Source: Shimia marina
GTDB taxonomy: Bacteria > Pseudomonadota > Alphaproteobacteria > Rhodobacterales > Rhodobacteraceae
DNA: 64,000 bases
Direction of reading: 5' to 3'
NCBI RefSeq assembly: GCF_001458175.1
Contig: NZ_CYPW01000024.1
Span: 226,720 to 290,719 of the forward strand
Shown here one piece after another: positions 61,158 to 64,000 of the stretch. Positions within the stretch are counted from its first letter, which is position 1; each line of letters starts with the position of its first letter. The notes beneath the pieces are model-generated. The model saw nothing but the letters and a program-made list of their open reading frames with translations. It was not told the origin of the DNA and made no database searches. Both the position numbers and the translations under genes were made by a program.

Positions 61158-62519
61158 TTATGATCTCCCTTTGATCGGGCTGAGCGAGGCGATTTCGCGC
61201 AGTTTTGCGCGTACGGCCCAGTCCGGGCCAAAGCCGTATCTTGCCCAGCCAAGACTGTCCAGCCGCAGTTGACCTGCCTCTTCCAGCTTGCCCTCCATCT
61301 CCAGCGCTTCGGCTTTCAAGAGCATGAGCGTGGAGAGCAGGGCGGCGTTTTCAAATTGTGCGGCTTTGGGTAATTGCGGAGAGAGAATGTTCAGGGCTTC
61401 GCGGCTTTGGCCTGCGCTGATGGCATAGGCGGCCAATTGGGTGGAGACATAGGCGCGATGAGGGCCGAAGGGGTCTGCGGTGCGATAAACGCGGTCGGCT
61501 TCGGCGAAGTGAAAGAAGGCTTGGGACAGATCCTGTCCCTGAATCAGACGCCCCAGCGCATAGTGGGAAAACCCGAGGCGGTGATCTCGCCAGCCTTCTT
61601 TCTGGGCAATCTTTAGTGCCTCTTGCGCTGCGAGACGGCGGCCGATCTGTGAGGTGCCGGGGCCGAGCGCGGTTTGCACCGCTTCAATCCAGCTGCGCGG
61701 CGTTGCAGGGAGCGGGTTGGAGGACAGCCGTTCGCCACGCGGGTTGATGCGCGCCAGGATCGCGGGCAGGCGTTGCGCCACTTCGGCGCGGGTCATGCCA
61801 TTGGTTAGGCTTGGATCGTAATAGGCCCGCAGCACCAGCATATCAAAGCCTGTGAGCACCGCATGAATGTTGTCGTCATTAAAAACGCTGTCAGGCAGGC
61901 GGTAGAGATCGTTGAGCGGGCCAAGAGCCTGTGCCAATTCTTCATGAAGGCAATCGCGGGTTTCTTGCGGGCTGGCATCATTCGGCAGAAAGATCGCAAT
62001 CTTGCGCCGGTTCTCCAGAAGTGCCCAATTGGCGGCACCGCTGCGCCGTGCGCCGCGATATTGGTTTAACGCGGAAATATTGGGTACCACAAAGCAGGCG
62101 GCCTGTGGCAGGGCCTTGCGGATGTCTTTGCGAGAGACCGCCTGAATGGTGATATTGGCCGTTGCGGAGGTGGTCTGTGTAATGTTGATCCGCGCCTCAG
62201 TGCGCAGCCGCGTCAGGAGCGCGCGCAGGTCACTCATCATGCCCGCAGGCGGTGTGCCGGTGACGCGCAGGGTGATGGGGCCTTCAAAGCGGGTCATACG
62301 CGCCAGTTTTCGGCCACTTTCCAGTTCAAAGGAGAGATCGAGAAAATCGCGGGCGATGTCGCGGTTGGAGCGGCCCGGCGGCAGGGGGCGGGGTGTGGAG
62401 AAGGCTTTGACCGGCGGCAGGGTGACCTCAGAGACAGCCGCACGGGTGGTGGACCCACCCTCCCATGCAGGGGCGCAGGCGGAGACCAGAAAAACAAATG
62501 GCAATAAGAAACGAAACAT
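61158..62519 (-). CDS. DUF2927 lipoprotein
   Basis: The 453-residue protein has a lipobox LVSAC (Cys15), so it is probably lipid-anchored. The DUF2927 part (about 50-240) contains HEELAQ (192-197) in LHEELAQALGPLNDLYRLPD, resembling a zincin HExxx pattern without the second histidine. The C-terminal part (about 290-430) looks like TPR-type helical repeats. Its start overlaps the GNAT gene stop as TGATG. Function is unknown; its setting suggests a link to the MoxR/VWA pair. Confidence 0.88.
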   Translation of the reverse strand: MFRFLLPFVFLVSACAPAWEGGSTTRAAVSEVTLPPVKAFSTPRPLPPGRSNRDIARDFLDLSFELESGRKLARMTRFEGPITLRVTGTPPAGMMSDLRALLTRLRTEARINITQTTSATANITIQAVSRKDIRKALPQAACFVVPNISALNQYRGARRSGAANWALLENRRKIAIFLPNDASPQETRDCLHEELAQALGPLNDLYRLPDSVFNDDNIHAVLTGFDMLVLRAYYDPSLTNGMTRAEVAQRLPAILARINPRGERLSSNPLPATPRSWIEAVQTALGPGTSQIGRRLAAQEALKIAQKEGWRDHRLGFSHYALGRLIQGQDLSQAFFHFAEADRVYRTADPFGPHRAYVSTQLAAYAISAGQSREALNILSPQLPKAAQFENAALLSTLMLLKAEALEMEGKLEEAGQLRLDSLGWARYGFGPDWAVRAKLREIASLSPIKGRS

Positions 62520-62971
62520 CAGGGCCTTTGATACCGAATGAAAGGGGTCAGTTTTCCGACGCGATCATAAAGGGTGCGTGCGGTTTGGTTAAAATCCTGT
62601 GTCAGCCAATAGACCGATGGCGCGTCATTTGCGTCGGCGGCGGCATAGACGGCTTCGATGAGTTTGCGCCCCACACCCGTGCCGCGCACGGCGGGGTCGG
62701 CAAAGAGATCCTGAAGGTAGCAGACGTTTTCAACTTTCCATGCGTGGCGGTGGAAAAGGAAATGGGTCAGACCAACCAATGTGCCGTCCTGTTCAGCAAC
62801 AAGGCAGGAGAAATCCTGCGGATCTTCGCCCAGAAGCCGCGCAAAAGTGCTTGCGTAGACCTCTTCCGGCACGGTGGTCTCATAAAACGTCAGATAGGCG
62901 GTCCAGAGGTGACGCCATTGTGCTTCGTCGGTGGCTTTGAGGGGGCGAATGCGCGGTATGGCGGCTGTCAT
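62519..62971 (-). CDS. GNAT-family N-acetyltransferase
   Basis: The 150-residue protein fits the GNAT fold: an opening strand (PRIRPLKATDEAQW), a central beta region (LVAEQDGTLVGLTHFLFHR) and the acetyl-CoA loop RGTGVGRKLIEAVYAAA (about 95-111, the R/Q-x-x-G-x-G/A pattern). The acceptor is unknown. AGGA lies before the ATG. The stop shares one base with the next gene's ATG, so they are translationally coupled. Confidence 0.92.
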   Translation of the reverse strand: MTAAIPRIRPLKATDEAQWRHLWTAYLTFYETTVPEEVYASTFARLLGEDPQDFSCLVAEQDGTLVGLTHFLFHRHAWKVENVCYLQDLFADPAVRGTGVGRKLIEAVYAAADANDAPSVYWLTQDFNQTARTLYDRVGKLTPFIRYQRP

Positions 62972-63070
62972 CGTCTGTCCTGTCTGTGCCTGCGCGCCAA
63001 GCGGCGCTGGCTGTTAGCCTAGCATGCCTGAGAACTGGGGCAAGAATGCGGTGGTCGTCGACAGAAATCG

Positions 63071-63105
63071 CGGCCCTCGATCAAGAAACAAGTCTCTGAG
63101 GGCCG
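63071..63105 (-). terminator. Possible terminator after moxR
   Basis: CGGCCCTC/GAGGGCCG form an eight-base stem with a 19-base loop, followed by a weak T stretch (CGATTTCTG) on the minus strand. If active, it would split moxR from the GNAT-to-VWA genes. Confidence 0.5.
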
Positions 63106-63114
63106 GTTACAAAC

Positions 63115-63954
63115 TCACCGACCCGAGCGGGCCATGAAGGCCAGACGCTCAAACAGATGCACATCCTGTTCGTTCTTCAACAAGGCACCATGCAGTTTGG
63201 GCAGGGCGTTGGCGCCATCTCGCTTGAGATCCTCAGAACTCAGGTCTTCGGCCAGAAGAAGCTTCAGCCAGTCAATCACCTCGGAAGTGGAAGGCTTCTT
63301 TTTCAGGCCAGCGGTTTCGCGGATCTCAAAGAATTGTGTGAGAGCTGTGGTTAGCAGGGCGTCTTTGATGCCCGGATGGTGTACAGCCACGATTTTTTTC
63401 AGGGTCTCCATATCCGGGAAGCGGATGTAGTGGAAAAAGCAGCGCCGCAGGAAGGCGTCTGGCAGTTCTTTTTCGTTGTTGGAGGTGATGATGATGATCG
63501 GGCGATGTTTGGCCGTGACGGTCTCGCCGGTTTCATAAACGTGGAAGGCCATCTTATCGAGTTCTTGCAACAGGTCGTTGGGGAATTCGATATCGGCCTT
63601 GTCGATTTCGTCAATCAGCAGCACGACTTTCTCGTCACGGTCAAAAGCTTCCCAGAGTTTGCCGCGCTTGATGTAGTTGGAGATGTCATGCACGCGCTCA
63701 TCGCCCAGTTGGCTGTCACGCAGGCGAGATACAGCGTCATATTCATAGAGGCCCTGCTGTGCTTTGGTGGTGGATTTCACGTTCCATTCGATCATTTTGA
63801 GGCCCAATCCCTGAGCCACCTGCAGGGCCAGTTCAGTTTTGCCTGTACCGGGCTCGCCCTTGACCAGAAGGGGACGCTCTAGCGCAACTGCAGCGTTTAC
63901 GGCTACGGTCAGGTCATCTGTCGCTACGTAATCTTTGGTGCCAGTAAACTGCAT
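63115..63954 (-). CDS. MoxR-family AAA+ ATPase
   Basis: The 279-residue protein has Walker A GEPGTGKT (33-40), Walker B VVLLIDEID (Asp115, Glu116), sensor 1 in IIITSNNEKELPDAF and an arginine finger region (LRRCFFHYIRFP). This is the MoxR branch of AAA+ chaperones that pairs with VWA proteins. The start at 63954 has GGAG seven bases upstream; a frame 24 bases longer has no such site. It heads a minus-strand run that ends in the VWA gene 2.1 kb away. What follows at the right end of the window (63955-64000) is too short to judge. Confidence 0.95.
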   Translation of the reverse strand: MQFTGTKDYVATDDLTVAVNAAVALERPLLVKGEPGTGKTELALQVAQGLGLKMIEWNVKSTTKAQQGLYEYDAVSRLRDSQLGDERVHDISNYIKRGKLWEAFDRDEKVVLLIDEIDKADIEFPNDLLQELDKMAFHVYETGETVTAKHRPIIIITSNNEKELPDAFLRRCFFHYIRFPDMETLKKIVAVHHPGIKDALLTTALTQFFEIRETAGLKKKPSTSEVIDWLKLLLAEDLSSEDLKRDGANALPKLHGALLKNEQDVHLFERLAFMARSGR

Positions 63955-64000
63955 GGAAATTCTCCGCCGGTTCCTCAATTTCAGCGCGACCCTATCCTGA

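Overview
The window looks like chromosomal DNA of a marine-type alphaproteobacterium of the family Rhodobacteraceae (Roseobacter group). The evidence is a C4-type 5-aminolevulinate synthase behind a perfect FNR-type box, a vitamin-B12-dependent class II ribonucleotide reductase, a complete phaZ/phaC-phaP-phaR polyhydroxybutyrate locus, a 2-oxo-acid type TRAP transporter, and many small families typical of this lineage (DUF2852, DUF2927, DUF2189, MoxR/VWA). The gene content is mostly core, and no prophage, insertion sequence or CRISPR array was seen.

Layout. 0.2-4.1 kb: nrdJ and a small downstream gene, with an NrdR box far upstream. 4.7-9.2 kb: PHB storage module (depolymerase, synthase, phasin, repressor) with PhaR-type CTGC-N3/4-GCAG sites before each transcription unit. 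9.3-12.1 kb: HU-like protein, two tRNA-Val genes, a GlxA-type regulator, a small lipoprotein and two identical tRNA-Asp genes. 12.2-20 kb: dipeptidase, hemA, rodZ-like gene, DsbA-like protein, M48/TPR protease and an aminotransferase. 20-24.6 kb: cell wall genes amiC and mrcA.

24.6-35.5 kb is a block that looks inserted between mrcA and prfB, which I remember as neighbours in this family. It holds an HNH endonuclease behind a heptanucleotide tandem repeat, an M1-like peptidase with an outer-membrane TonB-dependent receptor and a divergent TonB, a LysR regulator with an SbtA-type permease, and a diguanylate cyclase. 35.7-40.7 kb: prfB, an amidase, a DUF2189 membrane protein, an XRE-family regulator and a small conserved gene. 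41-43.4 kb: ilvB-ilvN with a clear leader-peptide attenuator. 43.8-50.6 kb: a NarL-type two-component system divergent from a TRAP transporter with oversized membrane subunits. 50.7-52.3 kb: RDD and DUF2852 proteins and an NTF2-like protein, with two matching palindromes in the AT-rich gap.

52.5-59.8 kb: glnE, small conserved genes, an rRNA methyltransferase coupled to a PIN protein, a second M48 protease and a GFA-like protein. 59.8-64 kb: a minus-strand run of MoxR ATPase, GNAT, DUF2927 lipoprotein, a 55-residue membrane protein and a VWA protein, tightly packed apart from the gap after MoxR. It reads like one functional unit. Three copies of a structured intergenic repeat (two hairpins followed by a conserved CCCC(A/G)GGATATTT block) lie at about 20.0, 52.4 and 58.4 kb.
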